Source: Setophaga petechia
Lineage: Eukaryota > Chordata > Aves > Passeriformes > Parulidae
Reading direction: 5' to 3'
Assembly (NCBI GenBank): GCA_024362935.1
Contig: JANCRA010000007.1
Coordinates: forward strand, 7,690,503-7,754,502
Length of the DNA: 64,000 nt
In this document: positions 1-26,700 of the stretch, in pieces
Layout: every line of letters starts with the position of its first letter
Position numbering within the stretch: position 1 is the first letter of the stretch
Notes under the pieces: generated by a model
Told to the model about the DNA's origin: nothing
The model's database searches: none
The model's input: only the letters and a program-made list of their open reading frames with translations
Translations under genes and position numbers: made by a program

Positions 1-3000
1 CCAAATTTCACTGCCTAAAACATCCCATTCTGTAAGCAAAGGAGTAAATTCTGAGACTCTTTGTTCTGAGCTCCCACAAAGAGAAAAAACCCACCCTAAA
101 CAAGAACAAAAAACCACTGCATATTATCACAAAATCTCAGAGAACTTTTGTTCTGGAATTCCTCCTCACAGGATTTCCTAAGCCCTGCACTCCAGTTCAA
201 ACTGGAGTCCCTTCAGGTGTTTGACCAGGGGTCTTGTGATTCTATAAGCACTCCAACCTGACAAGGATGTCACTTTAACTGTCTGAAATGGAACCATTTG
301 TTTAAGTAAGTAATTTCCTACAATAGAAATACTCCTGCCCTTCTCCACCGGTTCCTCTCTCACTGAGCCAAGGTAGGGCAGCACTTCAGCTAAGGTCCTC
401 CTAAGCACACAAGAAGGACATTGGCAGGTTTCAGCTCTGCATCTACCTGCCAGTGTGACCCTCCATCACTGCTGACTCATGTTCAGCTAGAGAACCACCT
501 CCAACCCTAGTTTGTTTTTGGGAACTGGTGCAATTCCACATTTCTGACAGTTACAAAGTCTGCTTAGTGCAATCATCAGTGACTTGGCCTAAAGGCAGGA
601 ATTATTCAATGTAAGCACAGTGATCCTGTGACACAGTGTTTAAAGTGCCAGATTCCCTATTGCTGCAAAAAGGTGGTCACTGGTGCTGGGGCACAGTAAG
701 GTTTAACATTTCCCAAATGCATCAAACGTGCTGCAATTGGCTGTTATGTGGCAGAGATGTGCAGCAGATCTTGCCAAGGTGTCTTGGATGAAAATCCCAC
801 ACATGTTCACACCACTGCGTCCAGGCTTTGCCAGAGTACAGCAGCTCCTGCAAACATTAACTCTCAAGGGTTCCCAGACACAGAACAGAGTTTCCAGGGA
901 AAAAAAAAAGACAAAGAGATAGAAAGAAGGAAAAAAGGGAAAAGGATTTATCATTAGTAGAGGACTCCATACAGACAGACACAAGTCTTGCTTTCGGCTT
1001 GGATCCAACCAACACTACAACCCACTCTGGATCAATTTCTTCAGATATCAGAAAGTCTCTACTAATGCAGCCATTTCAGGTCAGAGCAAAGGTCCTTCTA
1101 ATTCCATTGTCTGCATCCAGCCTTAGACCTAACTCCATCCTCAGGGAAAGAGTACAAAATCAAGGTAAACAAAGTTTCTCCCTCAAGAATTCTCTAGCCC
1201 ATGATTGACTAGCCAGACAAGTCTAAGATGCAGATGGAACTACACAGATGCAGTAGAAACCATGAAAGAATTTAAATGACAGAACACTAGCACATACAGA
1301 GTCATAGAGGAAAAAAAATCCTAAAAAACCCCCTTCTATAAGGTTCTGTGCAGGGGTCAGTTCTTTCCCACACTACAGTGTACATCTGTACTCATGCTGG
1401 GACCCCACTCCCCCCAGCAATAGCACCCCCTGAGGGCTTCTGTGCCACCTGGCTGCCCACTGACCAAACAATTCCCTGGAAGACTTCCTAGTCATGATAT
1501 GTTTGAATAGATAACAGACATTTTAGTGACCATGTTTTATTGCTAATTGTCCCTCACACTCCTTCAGTCAGCCTTATCATGTTTGTCCCTGCTAGAGTTC
1601 ATAATTTTTTCAGTTTTCTTCAGCTGGACAGCATTTCAGCTTTTTGAAGGATGTCTTCTTGCTCCTGCAATCTCACTTACCCTGCAAATGCTGGCTTCTT
1701 CTCACTCTTTCTCAAGTTTCCCTTGATGCACAGTTATTATCTCTGCACTCCCCATGTGATTTACAGAAGCAATATCCACACTCCCTGCAAAGAGTTAGGT
1801 GTTCCATCTGTCTTATTTTCAACATGCCTGCTGATCTGTGTCTAGTTTTCCTTTTTGAAGCTGAGCAGAGCAATGGTAGAGAACTCTGGCTTGTCTTACT
1901 CCTGCAAGGATGCAAAATCTTAGCACATTAAGATCCCCCTTTCAGGGGACCTCTTCAGCTGTTACTCCCTACGTCATATCCCATAAACCACTCAGGATTC
2001 AAGTCAAACACTGCCTTCATGGGTTCTTGAACCAGCTGCTCCACAAAACAGCCACTGCAGCATCTAAAAATGCATTCTGTCAAGTCTGGATGCAATATTT
2101 GCCTCTTCTAGGCCAAAGAAATGAAGCTGTCCGTGACTATTTCCCCCTCTACACAGACTCTTGTGCTGCCATCGTGGAGTAGGCAGAGTCAATATTGTAT
2201 CTTCTTTCTGCTTAAGTTTGGGACTTTCACTGATTGAAGTTTGGATTGTTCATTGATGAAATTACCTTGTTAAGCAGTTCAGCTCCCACATGTCTTCAGT
2301 ATGCAGAATTACTTAGCTCTCAGCAAAGCTCTCTGCATCCTTCCTCAGCACAGTATCATGAGAATGTTGCACTGATCATCTTTCCAAGCTTTGTGACATC
2401 TGTCTGCCCTGGAAGGATCTCCATGAACAATAGGACATACCAGCTCCCCAAGTCATTTGACATTAAGCACTCCCACAGAGAAATATCATGTTTAAACAAT
2501 CTCTTCAATCTGTCTGCTCCCGGTTTCCTCCTTAACTACATTTGACCTTAACACCAGCGGAAGGGCTGTGAACCAGCAGCATCCAAGGCACGATATGGCA
2601 GTGACTACTGGCAGAGATTATCTATAGTAGGTCCTTGACTTAAATTCATTTTCCTTTGAGCGTGAGGAGCTCCAATTTGTTTTTTCAGAAAGGCATGCCA
2701 CACAGTCCATTATTTACTCAGGCACTTCCCAAGCGAGTCATCTCTACTGTGGAATGGACTTTTGTTTTCCTTTTTTTTTTCTGGACAGGGTTAAAGTAAA
2801 GTAGTCTTCCCTTATCCCCCACCCCCAAGGATATCAGCTGGTCAGCACCAGCACTTCATAAAGGAAGAGGCTTGGCTTTGCAGTAAGGAAAATTTGGATC
2901 TTAGCAATTGAGGAAAAATACCTTCTTAGAAAGGTCACAACTCTCAGAAGAATACCATCTTGTGTTTAAGTAGAACAGGATTGTTTAAAATAAAATCTAG

Positions 3001-3640
3001 GAAATTAGGACCTCTGCAACACCACAGTATTTTACATGAACTTGATTCTCTACTTGCATTTTACAATTGGCTATTTCAATTTAAGCACTTTGGCAGTAAA
3101 TTAGCACAAAACTGGAACAACACAGTGCCAATTTTGATCAAGAAGATATTTCTCTTTGGTAGAGAAAAGTGTAAATTTGTATACAATTTATAATCTCTAC
3201 GAGAAACATTAAGGAAATTTTAAAACAAAATCTGTACTTCATCCACTTTCACACAGGATACAAAAAGTCCATCTAGAGGTAACTGACCTAACAGTCAAAC
3301 TTCACTGCATTTTTTGTATATGCCTCTGTTGACCAATTCAGTAAAATTAAGTGTTAGCCCAGATTTCATCCCTGTTTCTGGAGTTCTGCACCTGGCCTGC
3401 TTCTTAGTCCTGAAGCAGGGTGTAGATCACACAATAGAGTGGCTTGACTAGATTTCAGATTCTGACTTCTGCTGCACAAGGGATTCCAGTATTGAACTAA
3501 GTATACAAGTTCTGCTTTCTATATTGCCATATTAAACGATTTTATAAGCTCCCAAACATGAATTCTCTTTCAGGGAGAGCAAAAAGAGGGGTTTGGTTTG
3601 CACTCTCAGAAAAGCAGTGGAGCTTTCAGCAAAGTGCCTT
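1..3640. other. 5' flank of TMEM26, no gene recognised
   Basis: Intergenic sequence upstream of the TMEM26 promoter. Open frames on both strands are short and lack any family signature I recognise. There is a purine-rich stretch around 900-950 and otherwise unique-looking AT-moderate DNA. No transposon end, tRNA or convincing exon was found. In other vertebrates the upstream neighbour is, as I recall, CABCOCO1, but nothing here resembles its coding sequence. Confidence 0.6.
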
Positions 3641-3842
3641 TCATTGTGTCTTTGATGGAGATGCACGATGCGAGAGGAGCAAGTGGGGCTGCAGAGCGAT
3701 GGTAACTGGGCGAGAGGGGAAACCTCGCCGTGCTTGGTCCTTGAGCGATGATAGAGGAGACAGAAACAACGCTCCCCACCCCTGCCTTGGGCCGGCCAGG
3801 GCTGTTCCGAGCCTGCAAACCACAGCAGCATGGAAGCATGTC

Positions 3843-3862
3843 TTTTTTTTTTTTTTTTTTTT
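3843..3862. repeat. poly(T) tract
   Basis: Twenty consecutive T residues just upstream of the TMEM26 first exon, inside the GC-rich promoter region. It may exclude nucleosomes. Its length is probably variable between individuals. Confidence 0.95.
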
Positions 3863-3923
3863 CCCTTCAAAAAGTTTTCAGGAAGTCTGGGGGAGGGGCG
3901 ATGCTGTTTCTTTTTTGTTATAA

Positions 3924-17216
<13,293 letters not shown>

Positions 17217-18519
17217 GCAGTTACTGACTTGGAAGAGGTTGCATTTCCCACAGCTTCTTCAGAAGGGCTCCTCAGTTTCGATGATCAAATAGATCTTGAG
17301 TGCCTAAGTCATCTTTTCCAAGAGAACATTCATTTCTTCTAAATTGCAGGGGAACTTTTTTCAAGCAAATTCTTAGCAATGGGACCTTTTTTAAATCCAT
17401 TTGTATGGTGGGTTTTGACTAGTTCCATATTATATTATTCACAGGGATTTTGTAGCCATAGTTTGTAGTATCAAGAAAGGTTGGGAGCACTAACAAGATG
17501 GGTTGTTACCGTTGGTGGCACTGTGCTGAGCTATGTACTTGCATAAATTCAAGGGAAGGACAAGCCTGTCCTTTATAGGAAGCAAAAAAGCATTGAGCTC
17601 TACTAGAATGGTAGGGCTATGACTACAGTGTGATGAACAATATATTTGCCATGTACAGAAGGAACTTCAGCAGCAACAACTGTGCAAGCATATTAGTGCT
17701 GTTACTGTGACATGAGAACATTGTTCATTCCAGAAATTTAAGGAAACCTTCGGATGTTACCTCATCTTTGGCTGGATTCAGTTAAGAACTATGGAACACT
17801 ATGAAACTATATACAAAATACTGTTATGACCTGCCTGGTCTGAATAACCTAAACCTTAACAAAAAGAAAAATCAGCCCCCAAATCACTAGAAGCCAACTG
17901 CATTTACTACAGGAATTTTCTACAGTTGCTTGCCTTTCTATTTCTACCAGTTAGAACATACACACAACACACATGGACAAAACCTCACCCAAATATTTGT
18001 AAATACTTTTTTCTTCTTAATTTTACAGCTGAGACAGTTTTTTAAAATGTCTCCATTTTGTATGATTTTTAAGAGTGGCCTGACCCAGACACAGACTCTC
18101 TCTACAAAGAAGATGGCAGTGCTGCTGAAGGCAATCTAAGCCAAAGGATTCAGGCGTGCACTTCATGTTTCGTAAAGCACCACAAGGTCCCATGAAATAA
18201 CCTGAGAGATTGTCTGGTCTGGTCAGGTGAGTGTCAAGATCTATTTTTAAGAAATGGCTAATAATTAATACTTTACTGCTTTCACATTTGGAGTGAACAA
18301 CACGGGCTCCAATTTCTCCCAAGAGTACACCTGAGATCAGTGCAAGATCATTTGCTCGACTTAGCTTAGAGAAGCTGAAAGTAAGATAAGTGATATTTGA
18401 AAGTCTGCCTAAAAATTATCTTTTCACAGAAAATGGCAAGTGCTTTTACAGATTCCTGCATCCATTCTGAAAGAAAGCAGAAAAGCATATAAAGTGACCT
18501 AATTAAGGCAATTTCCCAT

Positions 18520-18525
18520 ATTAAA
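18520..18525 (+). terminator. variant poly(A) signal ATTAAA
   Basis: Common variant hexamer 1.3 kb after the TMEM26 stop. The downstream GU/U-rich context is only moderate, so this is a possible early cleavage site, not a confident one. Confidence 0.25.
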
Positions 18526-19551
18526 GCACCAAATTAAGCCTTATTTTCTAAAGCCTCAGCTATCTGAAAAGCAGGGTCTGGTTTCAGGAATGAATGGAAG
18601 TGTTTCTGCCATCATTGCAGCAGTCATATACTTATTTATCCACAGCCTGATAAACAATGATACATTTATTCTTTGAAAGACGAACCTGTTTAAAAAGCCC
18701 AAACACCAAAGATGTGAATGTGTGTTTATACTTGTGAGTTCTTACTGTTTTGTGCAGGATAAGACCCTTCCATTATGAAGGAAGAAAATGCCATACAGCC
18801 ATAAGGAAGTATCACATGCTTCATAGCCCAGTCTACCATTTATATAGTAGTAATAATGTGCAATACCTCCATTCTCTGCTTATTTTCAGCCTTTTACCAG
18901 CAGCAGTTTTAAAATCCAATCACTGCTTGCCATGGTGTTGTGAGGTAGACATATGGAAAATGGAATGCAGCTTCATTTTGGATTTTAATTCAAGTCTAGA
19001 GGTAAAAAAAGTGACAGTTCTGATGATGATCTGTGCTGTCTAAAACCTTTCACACTGGGATGAATTTAGAATCACTTGGTAGAACCATAAGACAGTTCTT
19101 CCTTGTGGATGCAAGCCGGAACTACTAATATTCATTTTGAGTTTACCACTTGCTGATATAGTAATTATCCTGTTAAAAGGATCACTGCTAATTAATTTGG
19201 AGTGTACTGAGCTTGCTAGAACATCATTCTAAATTCATCAGCACAAAAATTGCAAGGATGTACTTTTAAAAAACTTGCTATTTCAAATCTTTGTTCAGCA
19301 ACAATCTGCCTACTAGACTCAGCCTGCAGCAAATGCAAGATCCCCTGGGGTCAGCTGTACAGAGACTGGTTACAGCAGGAATATTTCACAGCAAACTCTA
19401 TTTCCTGGTCTTCAGGCTGTTCAATTTTAAACAGCAGTAAAGCTTCTAATCACATTTATGGTGCTAAGAACTCACTCTAGTGTTAGGTGTTTACAAGATC
19501 CCATCCTCATTCATTCACAGACAATATAGGCCAGATCCTCGTCATGTTTAC

Positions 19552-19557
19552 AATAAA
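19552..19557 (+). terminator. candidate TMEM26 poly(A) signal AATAAA
   Basis: Canonical hexamer on the gene strand, followed within about 20-35 bases by T-rich sequence (CTTCTCTTTTTTCC), the usual layout of a cleavage site. Use is inferred; RNA 3'-end data would decide. Confidence 0.4.
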
Positions 19558-20455
19558 GTAGATTTGAACTTCTCTTTTTTCCTCCCCACTATTTCAGTGA
19601 TGGCAATCAGATTGCTTAAAACCAAAAGAAAATCCAGACTAACAAAGCAGTATTATAAATTCCCACTTGGGTACAGAGGGGAATCACATAGACCAGGTAG
19701 AAGCAGGAGTGACATGCAGCTCCCTCTTCACTGAGAAGCCCAGAAATGGCAATTAAAAAGTCTAGTAACTTGTACGTTTTGGGCAGAGCAGCAAACCCCA
19801 GTTGCAAGCCCTCCTCAGTTTCCTGTTGCAAATGTTTGGAGCAGGACTGCAGCTTTGTGTTTGCAGCAGGCTGTTGGAGGCAGCTGAAGCAGCAGCTGGT
19901 TGTGGGGAGCCCTGGTGCCATCCCACAGCCTCTCAGAGCTCTGCACAAGGCAAGGGGTAGACTGGATTCACCCATGATCTGCCAGAATCTGTGGTGTACC
20001 CAAAAATGTCATGCTTGCTCTGCAGGAAAAGCCGCAGTAAACCTTCAGATGGGGAAAATTCAAGCCTCCAAAATGGAAGAACTTCAGAACATTCATCTTA
20101 ACTGTTATTTACTCAAGTTAGGAGAACACATTAATAAATCTGTTCTGCAAATAGATATCTGACCATTTACTGTTATTTATTCTGGTTGTTCCTGCCTTGT
20201 CCTTCTAAATTATTCCGTATTAAACCTCACTAAAATGTTTTACCACTTGTCTTTTCCTGAGCTAAAATATATTCCTCCTTTCTTTTGGACATTGGCTTAA
20301 ATAAGATCATAGCCCTAAGCAGGAAAAACAACAAACAACAGCGATGATTTTATTGCATTCCTGTTGGTATTTGTACTGTACTATGTTCTCTGTGACCATG
20401 TGGAAATGGAAGAAAATGTGCAATTACTTTAAAAAAATTCCAACAGCATTTTGCA

Positions 20456-20461
20456 AATAAA
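20456..20461 (+). terminator. alternative poly(A) signal AATAAA
   Basis: Canonical hexamer 3.2 kb after the stop codon, within AT-rich DNA. It is a possible distal 3' end of TMEM26. Similar hexamers lie at 20133-20138 and 21054-21059. Confidence 0.25.
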
Positions 20462-20752
20462 AGGCAGTTACCTCAGGCATAGCTGCCAATTTATTATGTG
20501 AGAGCTGACTGTTATATGTTCCTATTAATTATATCTTCCACATGCTGCTTTTCCTTTCCATGCTTCGTAAGTTAATTACTTAGGCCAAATTCTGTCTGCT
20601 GCTGTTGCTTTGAAAACCCACGAGCAACTGCAGCTAATTTCACTCTGTTCTGGATAGGTTCTTAATTCAGAGCCTTTGCCTCCAAGTATGCAAGTCACAC
20701 TGCAATCCCCAGGAGGATGTGTTTAATATCAGCACACAGGAAGCATTTTAAA

Positions 20753-20798
20753 TACACACACAAATACATACATGCATTAAGATACCCTCACACACACC
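20753..20798. repeat. CA-rich low-complexity stretch
   Basis: Interrupted ACAC/ATAC repeats (CACACACAAATACATAC type). Short and imperfect. Confidence 0.75.
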
Positions 20799-23700
20799 TG
20801 GCAATGCCCAATATACAGCTTTTATTTCTGTAACAATCTGTGAAACTGTCAGTAAGAACACTCTGCAGATGCCTCCAAAACAGAAAATACTTAAGCATTA
20901 CGAGTATCTTGAAACTTGGATACTAAGCATACCATACTCTGAAAAAAACACAGATCTTAAAAAAAAAAAAAATTAAATTCCCTGGAATATATCTTTCCAT
21001 GCAGATTTACCCAGTTGAATGAAAGCAAGTTTCAGCATTAGTTTCCCCTCAAAAATAAAGTTTTTAGGTGAGCATTAGAACATAACACCAGCACAAGGTG
21101 TTAAAACTGCTCAATGCCATTTCACTGAAGCTGTGTCATTAGAAAATAGGCAAGCTTTGAAATCAGGAGGCTGGAGAGTCCCTGGCCCCTCTGTCTTTGG
21201 ATTCAAATTTCCACTTTTTTTTGCACTGCTATATGAGCAAGGAAGTCTCTCCTTCCTTACAAGAAAAAAACGAGATCATTCCTAGTCTGTAGTGGTGAGG
21301 CAACAAAAGTGGCTCACGGAGGCAGAAGAAGCAGAGATGTTTTCCCAGGACTGGTCACTGCATCAGCAGGGAAATACAGCAGTACAGACCCCAATGGAAC
21401 AGATATTAATGACTGAGATGACCATACATGAGCTGTGTTCTGGAAACATTTCCTGGCCCTTCAGAGCCAGCACAGGAAAGGTTCTCAACAGCCAGCTCCA
21501 CTCCAACATCCCCACTAAGGTGCTATGACAGGAATTCCAGTGATCCCAAGGCTCTCTTGAAGGTATCACTGAAATCTTCTGTGCAATTTTTTCCTAATTT
21601 GGTCTCCATTGGTTTGTGTCATTTCCCTTCAGATTGGGCAAAAGGCATGAGAGTGAAAGCAAGGTAACTATAAAAAACCCCTCCATTTATCAACCTAAAC
21701 CCTCACCTCGCCCTCTACATACTGCTCTTTGCTCATCCACATTTCTGCCTGTTTTCTGGGCCCACCTTCCAGATCTCATCACACAGACAAAACATGCTAA
21801 ACACTGCACCTCCCACTGCTGCCTGTGAAAGTCTTTTAAAAAGCACACAGGAATTCAGGTCAAAGATTAAGAATAGCCAAGCCTATTTCTTCCTGTTAAA
21901 GATGAAAGCTATCTTCAGCTGTCAAAGCATTTCCTCCATTTGTTTTTAGCCTACTGCAGGGAGAAGAATCTTTTCCTGAGCAATGTCTCTGTGAAGGACT
22001 AACTTATTGGAAGAGCAGCATCATTTCCTGTAGCCCTATGGATTATCTCTTTCAAACTGTAAGGTCACACAAAGTTTGAAATGAGACTGTCAGGCTGTAG
22101 GTAAAGATAACAGAGTTGAAAGGTGGTACAATATAGAAGTGATGACCTCACCCAGCATTTTTAATTTTGGGAGATGAAAAAGCCTCCAAGCCAAGTAAAA
22201 CAGGTCTGCATGAGTAGCATCTGTAAAAGCAGCTTGGAAGAGCTGAATTAAAAATTGGTCTAAAACCTTCAGTCTCCCATACATCTAATTCGCCCATGTT
22301 TATGGGATGGACTGCTCCAGTGTGATGAATTTACACTTCCCTCTGAGCCCTGAGACAAGAGGAATGTGCAGGAAGGAAAGGCAGATTTTCTGTATGTGAG
22401 CAGGGATCAGCCTGTGTGTCAGTTTTAGTTGTATACAAATGCTGTTTTTATTCAGAAATATCTTTTTGTGATTAAATTGTATACTCTGTATGCATAAAAA
22501 CCAGCAGTATAATCAGACAGAGCAAGTATAATCACAAGTAATACCTAGGCCTCAAAGAAGACTCCAGAAAAACATTAGAATAGATTTAATGTGTAAAAAA
22601 CTGGTTGAGTGTCGCTGTTCTTTCATTTTTTATTATTCTGGATAAAATGATGCTTCACATTTGAAGAATGTGCTTGGCTTAATTTTATCTGACATCCTGC
22701 CTAAGTGCTTCACAATTTCATTCCCCTGATAGAATTCACAAAAAGCTTGTCTTTCACAACAAACTTGGTAGAAGCCTTGTTGGAGCATCTTTCAGGATTG
22801 CAGGAGACAATGGGATGCTCAGCAAGCGCAGCACACGAACCAAGACAGCTGTCAGACACCATAACTCACTGCAGGCCTCACCCTGCCTTCAGTAAACATT
22901 CACAATGCCACAGCTCAAGAACACTACTGTGGCTGTAGTATTACTACAGAAACAAAAGACAGGGCGCATTTTCTCAGACAACCAATTAGAACATTTACAA
23001 AGTACTTTCCAAAAATATTTATCACAACTGCCAAACTAAAACACTGTAATTCACTCTTTAGAGGCCAGCTCTGAAGCAGTTAAGAGTTCTCTGTCACTCT
23101 GGGAGGTGGCCTTTTCATCTTCTTTCCTCATCCAGATTTCGCATTGAAGTGAAATCTAGTTGTCTTAATCCAGTAACAAACCAATGCAAGTTAACATTCT
23201 GCCTTAGGAGCTCCATATCAAGTCTAACTTAAATTTTAAGCTCCATTGTGGCAGAAAAGAAAAAAATATTTTGTGGTCTAATCCAAGGAATACTAATTCA
23301 TTTTAAAAAACTCTTACATGCAGAAAAATGAGAGAATGCATAAGTAAGATTTGCCACAGGGGTAGCCTGAAGCCAAGTGCCGGCAAGTTACTCTGCTTGT
23401 ATATTATGAGAATTTTTATCCATCTAATCAATAAGAAATGAGTAGTTACTATGGCAATTGCTACACTACAAGGTACTTGTGCTGCAATAGAGTATGTTCT
23501 AGGAGGACAAACACACTTGCCACTCTGTTATGTAAATCTTTGCACCTTTTCAGTGTTGCAGTACAGTGTGTAAGCTAGAGAACAGTGAGAAGGGGAAGGT
23601 GAGAAGAATAAAATGAGTTTAAAATATAGTGTGGTTGTAAAGGATAGCCTGGGAATTCTTAACTGACAATAATAAATGCCAGTTTAGAGCAATCCACAAA

Positions 23701-26700
23701 CAATAAAACAAATCAACCAACGATTTTGCAGAATTTTGTTTGAAATCATGTATAATGAAACCTAGATTTCACTACTGCATTTCCTTTTGATTACCTTCCT
23801 CCAAGTTGAAACTAATGGGGCTAGAGAGTAATCTCCCTTATATCACCATCAATTCATACTAATATTGCTTTCAGAGAATAGCAATACACTGCAGTAGCCT
23901 GATTACAATGAATGTATTCCCTTCAAGCACAATACTCAATAACCTTGTAGGGACTGCTGACACAGAGAACAAGCATAAAAACTCACTCTAAAATATAGAA
24001 TTCTGTAACAGGAGCACAGGGTTTAGAAGTAAAGGTTAGAAAATAACTGACCCAAATAATCTTTATGAAATACGCAGAGAAAATACATATGCCTTCCATA
24101 AAATATTTATCACAATTCCATCACCTTATATTTTGCATTTTTAATTTTTCCCCTACAAGTCTTCAAGACATTACCCTTTTTTAGGTAATAGAACAAATGC
24201 TGAGGAGAAACCTAAACCCTACAGGGGCAGGCAGTTCCCTGCGAGAGCTCAGACAGGAACAGATGCCATGGCTACATAGGGAGACAAATTAAAGCTCACC
24301 ACAACTGAAGATGGGGCAATGATTGTAGCATGAACCTGTGAAAACACATGGTTGGGAGAGAAGTCAAAATTAGCATGGGGACAATTTCAGATGAGAGAAG
24401 CAGCCACATATCAATGCAGAGGTCTACGGATACTTTGAAGCCCTCGCTGACTTTTCCTAGAATCCATACATATACACTGTGAAGTTACAAGTGGGTATTT
24501 GTGACAAATAGACTCACCCAAGAGATGTTTAGATTTTGATTCCCTTTTTCCAAATGAACAATGCTAAGAACTGAGAGCTTACATGACTAAAGGTATGGGA
24601 CTTTTCCACAGGATCAGATGCAACTGTATTTTCACTCACATAATATTGCTGACTCTAAAGTTACATTATAAAGAAACACTATGTCAAGAAGGCCCTGAGC
24701 TTCACTGTAGTAACAAAGACATACTCCAAAACCTCACAGGTAGATTATATAATTAAAAGAAACAGGAAGTATAACCCACAATAATACGTAAGTTCAAAAG
24801 GGATATTTGAAATGGGACAATGCCTTTGAAATATGAGAGGAATTGAATAAAGAGAGACCCTATGTCAAAAGATAAGCTTAGGCAAAGCTTGTGAAGGCTG
24901 GAAAATTCAATGGTAGCTGTTTCTCACAGGGCAACAAACCCTGAGGTAATGGATAAACATGCAAACAGAAATCCCTGTCTCTAGCACTGCACAAAGCAAA
25001 AGCTGTAAAATTAGAGGGGCTGCCCAGTGAGCTTGCCCTACACACACCATTATGAAGGAGGATACTTAGAGGCTGGGCTGCTGCCAGAGAAGACACTCAA
25101 CATTCACACTGCCTGCAGTTTATGCATCACAGTAGTCAACATTTAGCCACTTGAAATTAAGACTACGTTTTACAGTTTTCTAGGACTCTGAAAAGGATTC
25201 ACAATTGGACAATTAAAAGGTTTTAAAGGGCTCTTTGTTTTCTCCTGAATGTGTTACCTCAACAGCACACTCATCAGATGATTTCAAGCCCATTTCCTTA
25301 CTAAAAAGGACCAGCTACATCACTTTTTCCACTGCAGAAAGAGGGCATGAAACACAAGAGGTAGGCTGGCCTAGAGACAGTCAACATCATAAAACTAGAC
25401 TTGGAAAAGTTTTTATTCTCACCTCTTGGAAGTTTACTGAGGTCCTTAAAGCCGCAGAGCAATTCCTCAGAAAATATCATGTAACATAGCTACCAATATC
25501 ACAGTTCAGAAGTTACAGTGTTTCCCTGCAGTTCATTAGCTGGGTACAGGAAATGTGTCCTTCTGAAATTAAGGACATAGAAGGGAAGATTTCTTTTTTC
25601 CAGAAAAACTTCAAGGCATATGTTTTAAAGATAGATGGAATACCATACATGAAGTCTCTTAATTTAATACCTCCTTTAAAAAAAATCTCCAGCTGATGAC
25701 ATTTTAATTTGGACCAAATGTTTTTTGTGTCTACTGCTCATCCTAGACAGAACTTTGTTAGACCAAGTTGTCCTTTTAGCCAGCTCTGCAGCAAAGGTTC
25801 TCTTTAAAGCAGTGAAAATGGAAAAACATGTGGCCTGTAAGGGAACACAACAGGAACTGACTACACATCTAAGCTACTTCTTGAGAAGTGGCTTTTCCAT
25901 GGAAGTATTTCCAATAACGAACTTCAGCAAATTTCCATTTTGCTATTTAAAGGGCCTGGCACTGTGGTTTCAGCAGATGTGCCATAACGCCAAGTGTTCA
26001 CATCACATGAAAACCAAACCTTTTTAGAAAAGCAGCTTCATTGTACTTCACTGAGAAAAGCAGTGCCTACTAGGAACTAGAAAAAGCAGTATTTTCCCCA
26101 CAGAACGGTTAGGGCTTAAAAGGTATGAAGCATATCAGCAACTCTTGGATCTCAAATACAATATAGCCACAACAGAGCATAAAACATGTCCTGTGATTAT
26201 AAAACACCATGTGCTTTCCACTTTTAGTATTTTATACTCCCTACCCTCCCATTATCTAATTTCTATTCTGTAATGTCCTATTTATAGGCTTCAGGCTCTT
26301 TTCTGATTACTTTATTGTCATCAGAAACAATTGCTTCTGCTTGCACATCTTCCTTACTTCAGATTTATACTGCCCTCAGTGTCTAGAAAAAACAAAACAG
26401 ACCCATTGTTCAGTTGACAACCCAATCCCACAAGAGATAATCCACAGCTTCACAGTATGGTGAGGAGTTAGCAACACAGCTGTCATAAGCACATTGCAAG
26501 ATCAGAGGCCTAAGCAGAAACAAAGATAATATTAAACATTACACTCAAATTAGAGCATGAAGGAATTTATCCTAGACTGAGTCACTGTTAACAGTTTAAT
26601 GGAAAGTAAGATCTTGAACTGTTCAAGTGCTTAAAAAAAGAAAACATATTATAAAAAAAGAAGGAAAAAGTCCATTACTGAATCATAATGGCTGCAAGAG

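Larger units (their letters stand above)
17217..19580 (+). other. probable TMEM26 3' UTR (end uncertain)
   Basis: Sequence after the stop codon with no long conserved frame. The first good poly(A) signal context is AATAAA at 19552-19557, followed by a T-rich stretch. An ATTAAA variant lies at 18520-18525. Which site is used cannot be decided from sequence, and the 3' UTR may extend to signals at about 20133, 20456 or 21054. Confidence 0.4.

Noticed and set aside
19616..20162. Overlapping 119- and 138-codon frames on opposite strands
   Set aside because: No domain or splice context. A local GC-richer stretch in or after the TMEM26 3' UTR explains the open frames.
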